Both the position numbers and the translations under genes were made by a program. A stretch of DNA of 14,455 bases, taken from an uncultured Caldimicrobium sp. Its GTDB lineage: Bacteria > Desulfobacterota > Thermodesulfobacteria > Thermodesulfobacteriales > Thermodesulfobacteriaceae. The notes under the pieces were generated by a model. It saw nothing but the letters and a program-made list of their open reading frames with translations. It was not told the DNA's origin and did not search any database. The stretch is from positions 1 through 14,455 of the forward strand of contig CALLJI010000209.1 of assembly GCA_938091475.1 (NCBI GenBank), in the 5' to 3' direction. Positions 1-6,927 of the stretch are shown one piece after another; position 1 is the first letter of the stretch; every line of letters starts with the position of its first letter.

Positions 1-13
1 TAAAGAGATGAAT

Positions 14-37
14 AAAAAAAACCTTTTCATTAAAGTT
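14..37 (-). terminator. Weak intrinsic terminator after pdxA
   Basis: Read on the minus strand just past the pdxA stop, AACTTT pairs with AAGGTT through six pairs, one of them a T-G wobble, around a six-base loop. A run of T follows directly. The shape is that of a Rho-independent terminator, but the stem is AT-rich and weak, so the call rests mainly on the T-tract and on its position at the end of the grpE-dnaK-pdxA run. Confidence 0.4.
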
Positions 38-40
38 ATT

Positions 41-979
41 TTACCATTTTCTTGCCAATTTAACAGCTAATTTAACAGCGGAAACAAAACTCGTGGGATC
101 AGCTATTCCCTTTCCCGCAATATCATAGGCAGTTCCGTGAACAGGAGATGTTCTAACAAAGGGTAGTCCTAAGGTGAGATTTACTCCGTCTTTAAAATGC
201 AGTAATTTAAAGGGAATGAGCCCTTGATCATGATAAAGGGCAACTACAAAGTCAAACCCCCCTTTTGAGGCTCTGTAAAATAAGCTATCAGCTGGATAAG
301 GACCATAAAGGGGGATGCCCCTTTTTTGCAACCTATCAACTAAGGGTTTTAAAGATGTGATCTCTTCATCTCCCAAAAGTCCTCCTTCTCCTGCATGGGG
401 ATTTAGAGCGCAAAGAGCTATTTTTATGCTTTCTTTCTTTCTCTTTATCTTCATTAAAAACTCATAAATTAATTCAACTCTTGCGACAATTTTTTCTTCC
501 TCAATTTTCTGAGGAACTTCTTTTAGAGGGATATGGGTAGTAGCTAAGGCTACTTTTAGTTTTTTTCCATAAAAGGTCATAGCAAATTTTTTGACCCTAA
601 AACTTTCCGCAAGGAACTCAGTATGTCCTCTGTAAGGAAGCTCTAAAACCTTAAATGCCTCTTTGTTTATAGGAAGGGTAATAAGTCCCTTTAATTGTCC
701 TTTTTTAAGATAATATATAGCCATAAAAAGATAATCAAGAGAAGCTTTGTGAGAATCTTTGGTGGGAAATCCAGGAGTAATCTTTAAATCTGAAATAGAG
801 AGAATTTTAATATTTTCAGGAAAGAAAACCCTATAGATATCAGCTAAAGATAAAAGAAGATTTTTATCACCAAAGATGAGAAATTGTGCCTTTATTTTTT
901 CTAATTGAGGAAGGGCTTTAATTAAAATCTCTGGGCCAACCCCTACAGGGTCACCCAGAGTAATTCCAAGCCTTATCAT
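41..979 (-). CDS. pdxA: 4-hydroxythreonine-4-phosphate dehydrogenase PdxA
   Basis: PdxA oxidises 4-phosphohydroxy-L-threonine with NAD in the DXP-dependent pyridoxal phosphate pathway; the product is condensed by PdxJ. The 312 residues are close to the family's usual length of about 330. Seen in the protein: the N-terminal GDPVGVGPE at 9-17, the substrate-phosphate motif GHTE at 118-121, and the three metal-ligand histidines in TTHIP (H149), NPHAGEGG (H195) and YHDQG (H250). The family signature [19 protein letters not shown] is at 271-289. The start ATG overlaps the dnaK stop as ATGA, with only a weak GAAGAG upstream, so translation probably depends on ribosomes finishing dnaK. Cytosolic. 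Family assignment is secure. The link to a chaperone operon is unusual and may be only positional. No other vitamin B6 biosynthesis gene is in the window, although the PLP-homeostasis gene yggS lies at the far end. Confidence 0.96.
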   Translation of the reverse strand: MIRLGITLGDPVGVGPEILIKALPQLEKIKAQFLIFGDKNLLLSLADIYRVFFPENIKILSISDLKITPGFPTKDSHKASLDYLFMAIYYLKKGQLKGLITLPINKEAFKVLELPYRGHTEFLAESFRVKKFAMTFYGKKLKVALATTHIPLKEVPQKIEEEKIVARVELIYEFLMKIKRKKESIKIALCALNPHAGEGGLLGDEEITSLKPLVDRLQKRGIPLYGPYPADSLFYRASKGGFDFVVALYHDQGLIPFKLLHFKDGVNLTLGLPFVRTSPVHGTAYDIAGKGIADPTSFVSAVKLAVKLARKW

Positions 980-2874
980 TTCATCTCTTCAAAATCTGCG
1001 TCTATAACTTCTTCTCCCTCCTTTTTCCCAGATTCTTTTGGACTTTCTGCTCTCTGTTCCGCTTTACTTTTGTAAAGCATTTCAGCTAATCTATAGGAGG
1101 CTTGTGTAAGATCATCCATAGCCTTTTTAATGGCGTTCACATCTTCTTTTTCCATAGTATCTCTTAAATATTTAATTTTCTCCTCTACCTCTTTTCTTAA
1201 ATCTTCGGTTATTTTATCTCCTAGTTCCTTTAAAGTTTTTTCCACAGAATATATCAAGGAATCTGCCTGGTTCCTTGCCTCGGCAAGTTCTTTTTTTCTT
1301 CTATCTTCCTCTGCATACTGCTCCGCCTCTTTAATAATTTTCTGAATTTCCTCTTCAGAAAGACCAGAACTTGGTCTTACCACAATAGATTGCTCTTTCC
1401 CTGTGCCTAAATCTTTGGCTGTAACATGTAAAATTCCATCTGCATCTATATCAAAGGTAACCTCAATTTGTGGAATGCCTCTTGGAGCAGGAGGTATACC
1501 TACCAAATCAAATTTTGCTATGCTCTTATTATCTTTAGCCAGCGGTCTTTCTCCTTGTAAAACATGGATAGTTACTGCAGTTTGATTATCCGCAGCTGTT
1601 GTGAAAATCTGACTCTTTCTGGTAGGGATGGTAGTTCCTCTTGGTATTAAAACGGTAAATACACCACCCAAGGTTTCAATTCCCAAAGAGAGAGGTACAA
1701 CATCCAGTAAGAGCACATCTTTAACTTCTCCTTTTAAGACTCCAGCCTGAATAGCAGCACCCATAGCCACCACTTCATCGGGGTTTACACCTTTTACCGG
1801 TTCCTTCCCAAAAATTTCTTTAACTTTTTGTTGCACTCTGGGCATTCTCGTCATTCCACCTACTAAAATCACCTCATCAATATCCTGAGGGGTGATTCCA
1901 GCATCTTTCATAGCAATCCTACAGGGCTCTTCCAGCTTTTGAATTAAATCCTCTACTAAACTCTCAAGTTTTGCCCTGGTAAGTTTTATGACTAAATGTT
2001 TAGGACCAGTTGTATCTGCAGTAATAAAGGGAAGATTAATTTCTGTCTCTAAGGTGGAAGATAATTCTATTTTAGCCTTTTCTGCTGCTTCCTTTAATCT
2101 TTGAAGTGCCATTTTGTCCTTCTTAAGATCAATATTATGTTCCCTTTTAAACTCCTCACAAAGCCAATCTACTATTTTCATATCAAAATCTTCGCCACCT
2201 AAGAAGGTATCTCCAGAAGTGGCTTTTACTTCAAAAACACCATCTCCAATCTCCAAGATAGAGATATCAAAGGTTCCTCCCCCTAAGTCAAAAACTGCAA
2301 TAAGTCCTTCTTTTTTCTTTTCTAAACCGTAGGCTAAACAAGCTGCTGTGGGCTCATTGATAATTCTTATAACATTTAAACCCGCGATTCTTCCAGCATC
2401 TTTGGTGGCTTGTCTTTGAGAATCATCGAAATAGGCTGGGACTGTAATCACTACATCTATTACTTCTTCTCCCAGGTATTCCTCTACATCCTGTTTTATT
2501 TTTCTTAAAATCATAGCGGAGATCTCTGGGGGACTATAACGCTTGCCTCTGATTTCTACATGGGCATCCCCATTTGGAGCTTCCACTATTTTATAGGGCA
2601 CTTTCTTCATCCAAGACTGCACCATAGGATCCTGAAATTTTCTACCCATCAAACGCTTAATACCAAAGATTGTATTTTCTGCATTTATTATGGCTTGCCT
2701 CTTGGCTGGAAGACCAACCAAAATCTCTCCACTTTCCTGAAAGGCTACTATAGAAGGAGTAGTTCTTGTCCCTTCTCTGTTTGGAATTACCTTGGGTTCT
2801 CCTCCCTCAAAAACAGCTACACAAGAATTGGTAGTTCCAAGATCAATCCCTATAATAGGTACTTTCTTTGCCAT
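976..2874 (-). CDS. dnaK: Molecular chaperone DnaK (Hsp70)
   Basis: DnaK is the cytosolic ATP-dependent Hsp70 that binds exposed hydrophobic stretches. It works with a DnaJ co-chaperone and the nucleotide exchange factor GrpE, which is encoded just upstream. The 632 residues are full length. The nucleotide-binding domain (about 5-385) shows the phosphate-1 loop IDLGTTNS at 10-17, catalytic Lys in GIKRLMG (K73), INEPTAA at 172-178, DLGGGTFD at 196-203 and LVGGMTRMP at 337-345. The hydrophobic interdomain linker DVLLLDV is at 386-392. The beta-sandwich substrate domain carries [10 protein letters not shown] at 440-449, then a charged helical lid and a tail ending [10 protein letters not shown] plus MK. 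The start is supported by GGAGGT seven bases upstream of ATG. grpE ends 23 bases upstream and pdxA overlaps the stop by four bases. No dnaJ or hrcA is adjacent within the window. Confidence 0.99.
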   Translation of the reverse strand: MAKKVPIIGIDLGTTNSCVAVFEGGEPKVIPNREGTRTTPSIVAFQESGEILVGLPAKRQAIINAENTIFGIKRLMGRKFQDPMVQSWMKKVPYKIVEAPNGDAHVEIRGKRYSPPEISAMILRKIKQDVEEYLGEEVIDVVITVPAYFDDSQRQATKDAGRIAGLNVIRIINEPTAACLAYGLEKKKEGLIAVFDLGGGTFDISILEIGDGVFEVKATSGDTFLGGEDFDMKIVDWLCEEFKREHNIDLKKDKMALQRLKEAAEKAKIELSSTLETEINLPFITADTTGPKHLVIKLTRAKLESLVEDLIQKLEEPCRIAMKDAGITPQDIDEVILVGGMTRMPRVQQKVKEIFGKEPVKGVNPDEVVAMGAAIQAGVLKGEVKDVLLLDVVPLSLGIETLGGVFTVLIPRGTTIPTRKSQIFTTAADNQTAVTIHVLQGERPLAKDNKSIAKFDLVGIPPAPRGIPQIEVTFDIDADGILHVTAKDLGTGKEQSIVVRPSSGLSEEEIQKIIKEAEQYAEEDRRKKELAEARNQADSLIYSVEKTLKELGDKITEDLRKEVEEKIKYLRDTMEKEDVNAIKKAMDDLTQASYRLAEMLYKSKAEQRAESPKESGKKEGEEVIDADFEEMK

Positions 2875-2897
2875 AGCTCAAACCTCCCTTTATAGAT

Positions 2898-3464
2898 TTA
2901 TTCATTTTCAACCTCTTTCTCTTCTTCTACTGCTTCTTCTTTTACTATTTGCGGTTTCCCTTGACAAACACAGACTAAAGCTGGTCTTATAACTCTCTCA
3001 TGGAGTAAATATCCCTTTTGAAAAACTTTAGTAATCCCTCCATTGGGAATTTCTTTATGCACTTCTACCTGTAAAGCATCATGATAATGAGGGTGAAAGG
3101 GTTCTCCTATGGCAGGTTCAAATTGTTTTAGGCCAAATTTTTCTAAAGTCTGGATTAATACCTTTAAAGTTAATTCTACTCCCTCTTTTAGCGCTTGAAT
3201 ATTAGAGGTACTTTCAAAGGCTTTAAGAGCCATTTCTAAATTGTCAATAGAGGGTAGAAGCTCTTTAAAGACAGTCTCCAAGGCAAATTTAAAATATTCT
3301 TCTTTTTCTCTTTTAAAAGCCTTTTTTAAATTCTCTACCTCTGCTGCATATCTCAAAGCTTTATCTTTCCAACCTTTAAGCTCCTCTTCTAATTTTTCTA
3401 TCCTTTCTAAATTTGTAGATCCTTGCCCCTGCACTTTTTCCTCTTCAGCTTTTATATCTTCCAT
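2898..3464 (-). CDS. grpE: Nucleotide exchange factor GrpE
   Basis: GrpE is the dimeric nucleotide exchange factor that releases ADP from DnaK and so resets the chaperone cycle. The 188 residues are a usual length. An acidic N-terminus is followed by a long charged helix (about 18-75) with heptad-like hydrophobic spacing, expected to form the dimer stalk. The C-terminal beta-wing domain carries the family signature: FHPHYHDA at 123-130, GGITKVFQKGY at 142-152 and RVIRPALVCV at 157-166. A CVC pair at 165-167 is uncommon but sits in the normal beta-strand. AAGGAGGT lies six bases before the ATG, which fixes the start. This is the first gene of the grpE-dnaK-pdxA run. I see neither a CIRCE inverted repeat nor a convincing heat-shock promoter in the 108 bases between it and nadC, so its regulation cannot be read from the sequence. 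Confidence 0.97.
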   Translation of the reverse strand: MEDIKAEEEKVQGQGSTNLERIEKLEEELKGWKDKALRYAAEVENLKKAFKREKEEYFKFALETVFKELLPSIDNLEMALKAFESTSNIQALKEGVELTLKVLIQTLEKFGLKQFEPAIGEPFHPHYHDALQVEVHKEIPNGGITKVFQKGYLLHERVIRPALVCVCQGKPQIVKEEAVEEEKEVENE

Positions 3465-3482
3465 TCCATAACCTCCTTGCCC

Positions 3483-3510
3483 TTTACAAATCCATCTTTT
3501 TGGTTAACAT
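3483..3510 (+). promoter_or_regulatory. Candidate promoter for nadC
   Basis: TTTACA at 3483-3488 (5 of 6 to the -35 consensus) and TAACAT at 3505-3510 (4 of 6 to the -10 consensus) are separated by 16 bases on the plus strand. This would give a leader of about 55 bases before nadC. It is the best candidate in the grpE/nadC divergent gap, but the -10 is only moderate. It partly overlaps the leader expected for grpE on the other strand. Confidence 0.35.
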
Positions 3511-3572
3511 AAAAATTAAGTCTTTTCTTTGATTTTTCCAGTGGTGTTACGGAGGAAAATCTAAAATTTTTT

Positions 3573-4424
3573 ATGGAAAACTGGCAAATTAAAGAAATAA
3601 TTTTAAAAGCCTTAGAAGAGGATTTGCCCTTTGGGGATAAAACCTCAGAAATACTTATACCATCTAATTTGTGGGGTAAAGCTTATTTTTTAGCTAAGTC
3701 CTCTTTAGTTATCTGCGGCGAGCCTGTGGTAGATATTCTTTTTAAAGAAATTGATCCTAATATAAAAATTGATTGGCTTTATCCTGAAGGAAGTTTGATT
3801 GAGTCCTTTACTAAATTTGGTTATGTTCAAGGCCCGGTGAAAAACCTGCTTAAAGGTGAGAGAGTAGCTTTAAATTTTCTTCAGCATCTTTCAGGTATTG
3901 CAACCACAGTAAGAAAATGGTCAAAGAAACTAAAAAAGGCCACCCTAATTGATACCAGAAAGACTTTGCCGGGGTTGAAAATTCTCCAAAAATATGCTGT
4001 AAGAGTAGGTGGTGGAAAAAACCATAGATTTTCTCTTTCAGATGGTATTCTCATAAAGGATAACCATATAAAGGCTTTAGGAGGGCTAAAGGAAACTCTG
4101 GAGAAACTTAAAGACCTTCCCCATTATTTAAAAGTAGAAATAGAGGTCAAAAGCCTCTCCGAACTTCAACTTCTCTTAGAAAGTGATACCAAGGTGGATA
4201 CAGTTCTTTTAGATAATTTTCCTCTGGAAGAGTTAAAAGAAGCTATAAACTTAATTAAGTCTAAAAAACCCTCCTTAGAAATAGAAATCTCTGGGGGGAT
4301 TAATGAAAATACTATTGAACAATATACAGAATTAGAGATTAATTATATCTCTTCAGGAGCCTTAACCCATTCTGTTAAGGCGGTTGACATAAGCTTTAAA
4401 ATTGAAGAAGCTTGGGAGATTTAG
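3573..4424 (+). CDS. nadC: Nicotinate-nucleotide pyrophosphorylase (quinolinate phosphoribosyltransferase, decarboxylating)
   Basis: NadC (EC 2.4.2.19) joins quinolinate to PRPP and decarboxylates it to nicotinate mononucleotide, the committed step of de novo NAD synthesis. The 283 residues match the family. Visible motifs: NFLQHLSGIAT at 101-111, DTRKTLPGL at 127-135 (R129 and K130 in the anionic substrate pocket), GGGKNHR at 146-152 with H151 and R152, and DGILIKDNHI at 157-166 with K162. LLDNF at 212-216 and ISGGI at 239-243 hold the phosphoribosyl end of the barrel, and SSGALTHS is at 260-267. The nearest purine-rich stretch, GGAGGA at 3551-3556, is 16 bases from the ATG, farther than usual. 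No in-frame alternative start fits better, and MENWQIKEII is a normal NadC beginning. It is monocistronic, divergent from grpE and convergent with ppaC. nadA and nadB are not in the window. Confidence 0.97.
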   Translation: MENWQIKEIILKALEEDLPFGDKTSEILIPSNLWGKAYFLAKSSLVICGEPVVDILFKEIDPNIKIDWLYPEGSLIESFTKFGYVQGPVKNLLKGERVALNFLQHLSGIATTVRKWSKKLKKATLIDTRKTLPGLKILQKYAVRVGGGKNHRFSLSDGILIKDNHIKALGGLKETLEKLKDLPHYLKVEIEVKSLSELQLLLESDTKVDTVLLDNFPLEELKEAINLIKSKKPSLEIEISGGINENTIEQYTELEINYISSGALTHSVKAVDISFKIEEAWEI

Positions 4425-4427
4425 GTA

Positions 4428-4443
4428 GGGGGCGAAAGCCCCC
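4428..4443. terminator. GC hairpin between convergent nadC and ppaC
   Basis: GGGGGC, loop GAAA, GCCCCC form a perfect six-pair stem capped by a stable GNRA tetraloop. It lies in the 28-base gap between the nadC and ppaC stops, where a bidirectional terminator is expected. There is no T-tract on either strand, so it may act as a transcript 3'-end stabiliser or a weak terminator rather than a classic intrinsic one. Confidence 0.45.
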
Positions 4444-4452
4444 AAAGACTAC

Positions 4453-5421
4453 TTATCCAGCAAAGGCCTTTTCTAAAGGAGGTATCACCTGTTTCTTTCT
4501 GCTCATAACTCCATCTAACCAAATAGATCTACCCTCAAGTTTTTTCCCAAAGGCTTTTTCAATTACACTTGGGTCATCAGTTACTACAAAGAGTTCTGTG
4601 CCTTCTTTCATAATATCAGTAAGCATAAAGACTATGCTATGATAGCCTCCTTCTTGTTTCATTTTTACAAGCTCGTTATAGATTTCATCTTTTCTTCCCT
4701 CAATTAAGGAGAGGTCTATCACCTCAATTTGACCAGCACCGACCTTCTTTCCGCTCATATTGTAATCTTTATAATCTCTCATAATAATATCCCTAACTGC
4801 CATTCCACTTACATCAGAGAGCTTAGACTTTACCTCTATACCGAATTTTGTGATATCCTCAATGCCAGCCAACTTTGCCAAGGCCTCCCCGGCAGCTTTG
4901 TCCATAGGAGTGGTAGTGGCAGACTTAAAGATTACAGTGTCACTAAGTATAGCAGAAAGCATAAGGGAAGCTATATCCTTTGGTATTTCAACCCCAGTTG
5001 TATCATAGAGGTATTTTATAGTGGTTGCTGAGCACCCCACAGGAAAATTTACAAAACAGATGGGATTAGGCGTAGTTACATCACCAATTTTGTGATGATC
5101 AACGATAGCCACAATCTCAGCTTGAGAGAGATTATCCACACTCTGCACTACATCAGAGTGATCAACCAAGGCAATTTTTTTACCAGCTCCGTCTGTCATC
5201 ATCTCTGGAACAGAGAAACCAAACTTTTCCAAGACAAACTTAGTTTCTGCATTAGGTTCACCTTGCCTTACAGGCACAGCCTCAAGCTCTGGCATTTTCA
5301 TTTGGGCAAGAATCCCTCTCTTTTTCCATTCATTCCAAAGATGGGCAAAGGCAATAGCAGAGCAAATAGAATCTGTGTCTGGATTCTTGTGGCCAACTAC
5401 ATAAAGCACATCTCCGGACAT
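4453..5421 (-). CDS. ppaC: Manganese-dependent inorganic pyrophosphatase (family II, DHH type)
   Basis: This enzyme hydrolyses pyrophosphate to two phosphates and so pulls biosynthetic reactions forward. It is cytosolic and unrelated in fold to the common family I enzyme. At 322 residues it is slightly longer than the usual 305-310 and has no inserted CBS or DRTGG regulatory domains. The N-terminal DHH domain carries the metal ligands: GHKNPDTDS at 10-18 (H11, D15, D17), LVDHSD at 85-90 (D87), the signature VDHH at 107-110 (H109) and LSDT at 159-162 (D161). The C-terminal DHHA2 domain ends with the phosphate-binding SRKKQ at 307-311. AAGGAGGTG just upstream of the ATG supports the start. It is transcribed alone from a promoter that shares its -35 with the divergent PilZ-motAB operon. 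The neighbouring nadC reaction releases pyrophosphate, but I see no evidence of functional coupling. Confidence 0.97.
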   Translation of the reverse strand: MSGDVLYVVGHKNPDTDSICSAIAFAHLWNEWKKRGILAQMKMPELEAVPVRQGEPNAETKFVLEKFGFSVPEMMTDGAGKKIALVDHSDVVQSVDNLSQAEIVAIVDHHKIGDVTTPNPICFVNFPVGCSATTIKYLYDTTGVEIPKDIASLMLSAILSDTVIFKSATTTPMDKAAGEALAKLAGIEDITKFGIEVKSKLSDVSGMAVRDIIMRDYKDYNMSGKKVGAGQIEVIDLSLIEGRKDEIYNELVKMKQEGGYHSIVFMLTDIMKEGTELFVVTDDPSVIEKAFGKKLEGRSIWLDGVMSRKKQVIPPLEKAFAG

Positions 5422-5452
5422 CTTACACCTCCTTAAATTAATTTTACTTGGT

Positions 5453-5480
5453 ATTTTAATTACAAAATTAACCTTGTCAA
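5453..5480 (-). promoter_or_regulatory. Promoter of ppaC
   Basis: On the minus strand a perfect TTGACA (5480-5475) is followed after 16 bases by TAAAAT (5458-5453, 5 of 6). The predicted transcript begins about 25 bases before the ppaC start and includes its strong Shine-Dalgarno. The -35 overlaps the -35 of the plus-strand promoter at 5474. Confidence 0.65.
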
Positions 5481-5502
5481 TATGGCGTGAAAGATTTATA
5501 AT
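5474..5502 (+). promoter_or_regulatory. Sigma70-type promoter of the PilZ-motAB operon
   Basis: TTGTCA at 5474-5479 (5 of 6) and a perfect TATAAT at 5497-5502 are separated by the optimal 17 bases, giving a start of transcription near 5509 and a leader of about 45 bases. This is a housekeeping promoter. I see neither a sigma54 (GG-N10-GC) nor a flagellar sigma28 motif, so the stator genes appear to be outside the late flagellar cascade. Confidence 0.7.
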
Positions 5503-5520
5503 TACCTTTTTAAAGAGGGC

Positions 5521-5547
5521 TTATCTTTTTCCGATAAAAAGAGGTGG
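5521..5547 (+). promoter_or_regulatory. AT-rich leader hairpins next to the PilZ ribosome binding site
   Basis: TCTTTTT at 5524-5530 can pair with AAAAAGA at 5536-5542 around loop CCGAT. The 3' arm takes the first bases of the Shine-Dalgarno AGAGGTGG (5540-5547), which sits six bases before the ATG at 5554. An alternative stem, TTATC (5521-5525) with GATAA (5533-5537), would exclude the first and leave the site free. Both stems are weak, so a regulatory role is only a possibility. Confidence 0.25.
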
Positions 5548-5553
5548 AAAAAG

Positions 5554-6066
5554 ATGGAAAGAGAAGCAGTAAGGATTGATGTAATCATACCCATTGAAGT
5601 CTACCCAATTTCTGAAAGGGAACTTGAAAACAAAAGCGCAAGGATTGTAGGTGAGATGCCACTATTCTCCTATATTCCTCTCAAAGATACCTTGGATGAG
5701 GCCTTAAATAATTGGCTAAAATTGATCAATGTGAAGCTCGATTTTCTCATAAATTTATTGACCAGAGAAAGAGAGGGTTTTCATCTCCTGCCTTTGAGAA
5801 AAGTAAATCTTAGTGAGAAAGGGATAAGGGTAGCTGTTAAAACCCCCTTTGAGATTGATTCATATGCAGAGGTAAAACTGGTTTTAGATATCTGCGAACC
5901 TTTGGGTTTTTATTTGTATGGAAAAGTTTTGCGATGTGAAAAAAAAGGGAAGGATTACGAAATAGCCCTAGAATGGCTACCAATGCCTATTGATATCAAA
6001 GAAAAATTAAGTTTTTATATTCTGCAAAAGGAAAGAGAATTGATCAGAAGTAGAAAAGAGGCTTAA
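5554..6066 (+). CDS. PilZ-domain protein, putative c-di-GMP-responsive stator partner
   Basis: PilZ domains bind cyclic di-GMP through an RxxxR arginine pair and a following [D/N]xSxxG motif. Here R3-EAV-R7 lies at the extreme N-terminus and N85-L-S87-EK-G90 is about 80 residues later, followed by beta-strands to about residue 141 and a basic C-terminal helix. The intervening segment contains an acidic stretch and an amphipathic helix with heptad-like spacing (about 46-72, including LNNWLKLINVKLDFLINLL). That split arrangement resembles the atypical tetrameric PilZ family (PF16823 type). This placement is inference from the pattern, not a profile match. The gene is first in a three-gene operon, three bases before motA, so a role in tuning or braking the flagellar motor is likely by analogy with YcgR, which is also a PilZ protein acting at the stator. 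The start is supported by AGAGGTGG six bases upstream. There is no signal peptide or membrane segment. Confidence 0.75.
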   Translation: MEREAVRIDVIIPIEVYPISERELENKSARIVGEMPLFSYIPLKDTLDEALNNWLKLINVKLDFLINLLTREREGFHLLPLRKVNLSEKGIRVAVKTPFEIDSYAEVKLVLDICEPLGFYLYGKVLRCEKKGKDYEIALEWLPMPIDIKEKLSFYILQKERELIRSRKEA

Positions 6067-6069
6067 AAT

Positions 6070-6927
6070 ATGCCAGCTATTGTCGGGTTTATTGTGGTTA
6101 TTTTATGTGTTTTTGGAGGTTATGCTTTAGAACATGGAAATTTTTCGGTCATTATTCAACCTGTGGAATGGTTAATTATTTTCGGAGCTGCCATAGGTGC
6201 ACTTCTTACTGCCAATAATATGACCCTTGTAAAAGGGGTCATACAAGGGGCAATAAAAGCCTTAACCAAACCAGCTAATTACACGAAGGATGACTATGTT
6301 GATTTATTACTCCTTCTCAATGACATTTTCAGAAAAATCAAAAAAGAAGGGCTTATATCTATAGAACAGGACATTGAAAATCCAGAGGCAAGCAAAATTT
6401 TCTCTGCCTATCCCAAAATCCTTGCTAATCACCTTCTACTTGACTTCATTCGGGACACCTTTAGATCCATTCTTACCACTAATATTACCCATTTTGAATT
6501 AGAAAGCCTCTTAGAGAATGAGATAGAAATCATTTTTCACGAGGCCGCTGAGCCAGCTCATAAACTCTCCAATTTAGCAGATTCTATGCCAGGATTAGGG
6601 TTAGTAGCTGCTGTGCTTGGGATCATACTTACTATGGGGAAAATTGATCAACCTCCTGCGGTGCTTGCTCATCATCTCTCTATTGCCTTAGCTGGCACTT
6701 TTATCGGTATTCTTACCTGTTATGGATTTATGGCCCCCCTTTCAGCAAGAATGGAAAAATTAGCTTTAGAAGAAAAGGAATATCTCTCAGTTGTAAAGAC
6801 AGCTATTGTCTACTTTATCGGAGGCGGAGCTCCTCAAATAGCAGTGGAATTTGCAAGGAGAAGCATTCCACCTCATATGAGACCAAGCTTTGCAGAACTT
6901 GAAGCCAAAATTAAAGAGAGAAAATAA
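6070..6927 (+). CDS. motA: Flagellar motor stator protein MotA
   Basis: MotA forms the pentameric ring of the stator and couples ion flow through MotB to torque on the rotor. The 285 residues are close to the 295 of the Escherichia coli protein, which it resembles from the first residue. There are four membrane helices at about 3-19, 33-50, 171-189 and 201-223, with the large cytoplasmic loop between the second and third. The conserved proline region DSMPGLGLVAAVLGII is at 171-186 (P174), and the second proline is P223 in APLSARME. The loop stretch IEQDIENPEASKIF (98-111), with its acidic and basic residues, corresponds to the FliG-contact region. The start lies three bases after the PilZ stop with AAGAGG in the end of that gene, and the stop overlaps motB by one base (TAATG). 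Tight spacing points to a fixed stoichiometry set by one mRNA. Confidence 0.96.
   Translation: MPAIVGFIVVILCVFGGYALEHGNFSVIIQPVEWLIIFGAAIGALLTANNMTLVKGVIQGAIKALTKPANYTKDDYVDLLLLLNDIFRKIKKEGLISIEQDIENPEASKIFSAYPKILANHLLLDFIRDTFRSILTTNITHFELESLLENEIEIIFHEAAEPAHKLSNLADSMPGLGLVAAVLGIILTMGKIDQPPAVLAHHLSIALAGTFIGILTCYGFMAPLSARMEKLALEEKEYLSVVKTAIVYFIGGGAPQIAVEFARRSIPPHMRPSFAELEAKIKERK

Noticed and set aside
1130..3471. Several plus-strand open frames opposite dnaK and grpE
   Set aside because: They are antisense shadows of strongly conserved genes, with low-complexity Ser/Phe/Leu-rich translations typical of reversed Lys/Glu-rich coding sequence.
3465..3572. CIRCE operator or heat-shock (sigma32-type) promoter upstream of grpE
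   Set aside because: No TTAGCACTC-N9-GAGTGCTAA-like inverted repeat is present. CTGGAAA resembles a sigma32 -35, but no C-rich -10 follows at the right distance.
4729..5436. Plus-strand open frames opposite ppaC
   Set aside because: They are antisense to a fully conserved pyrophosphatase gene and lack convincing ribosome binding sites or family resemblance.
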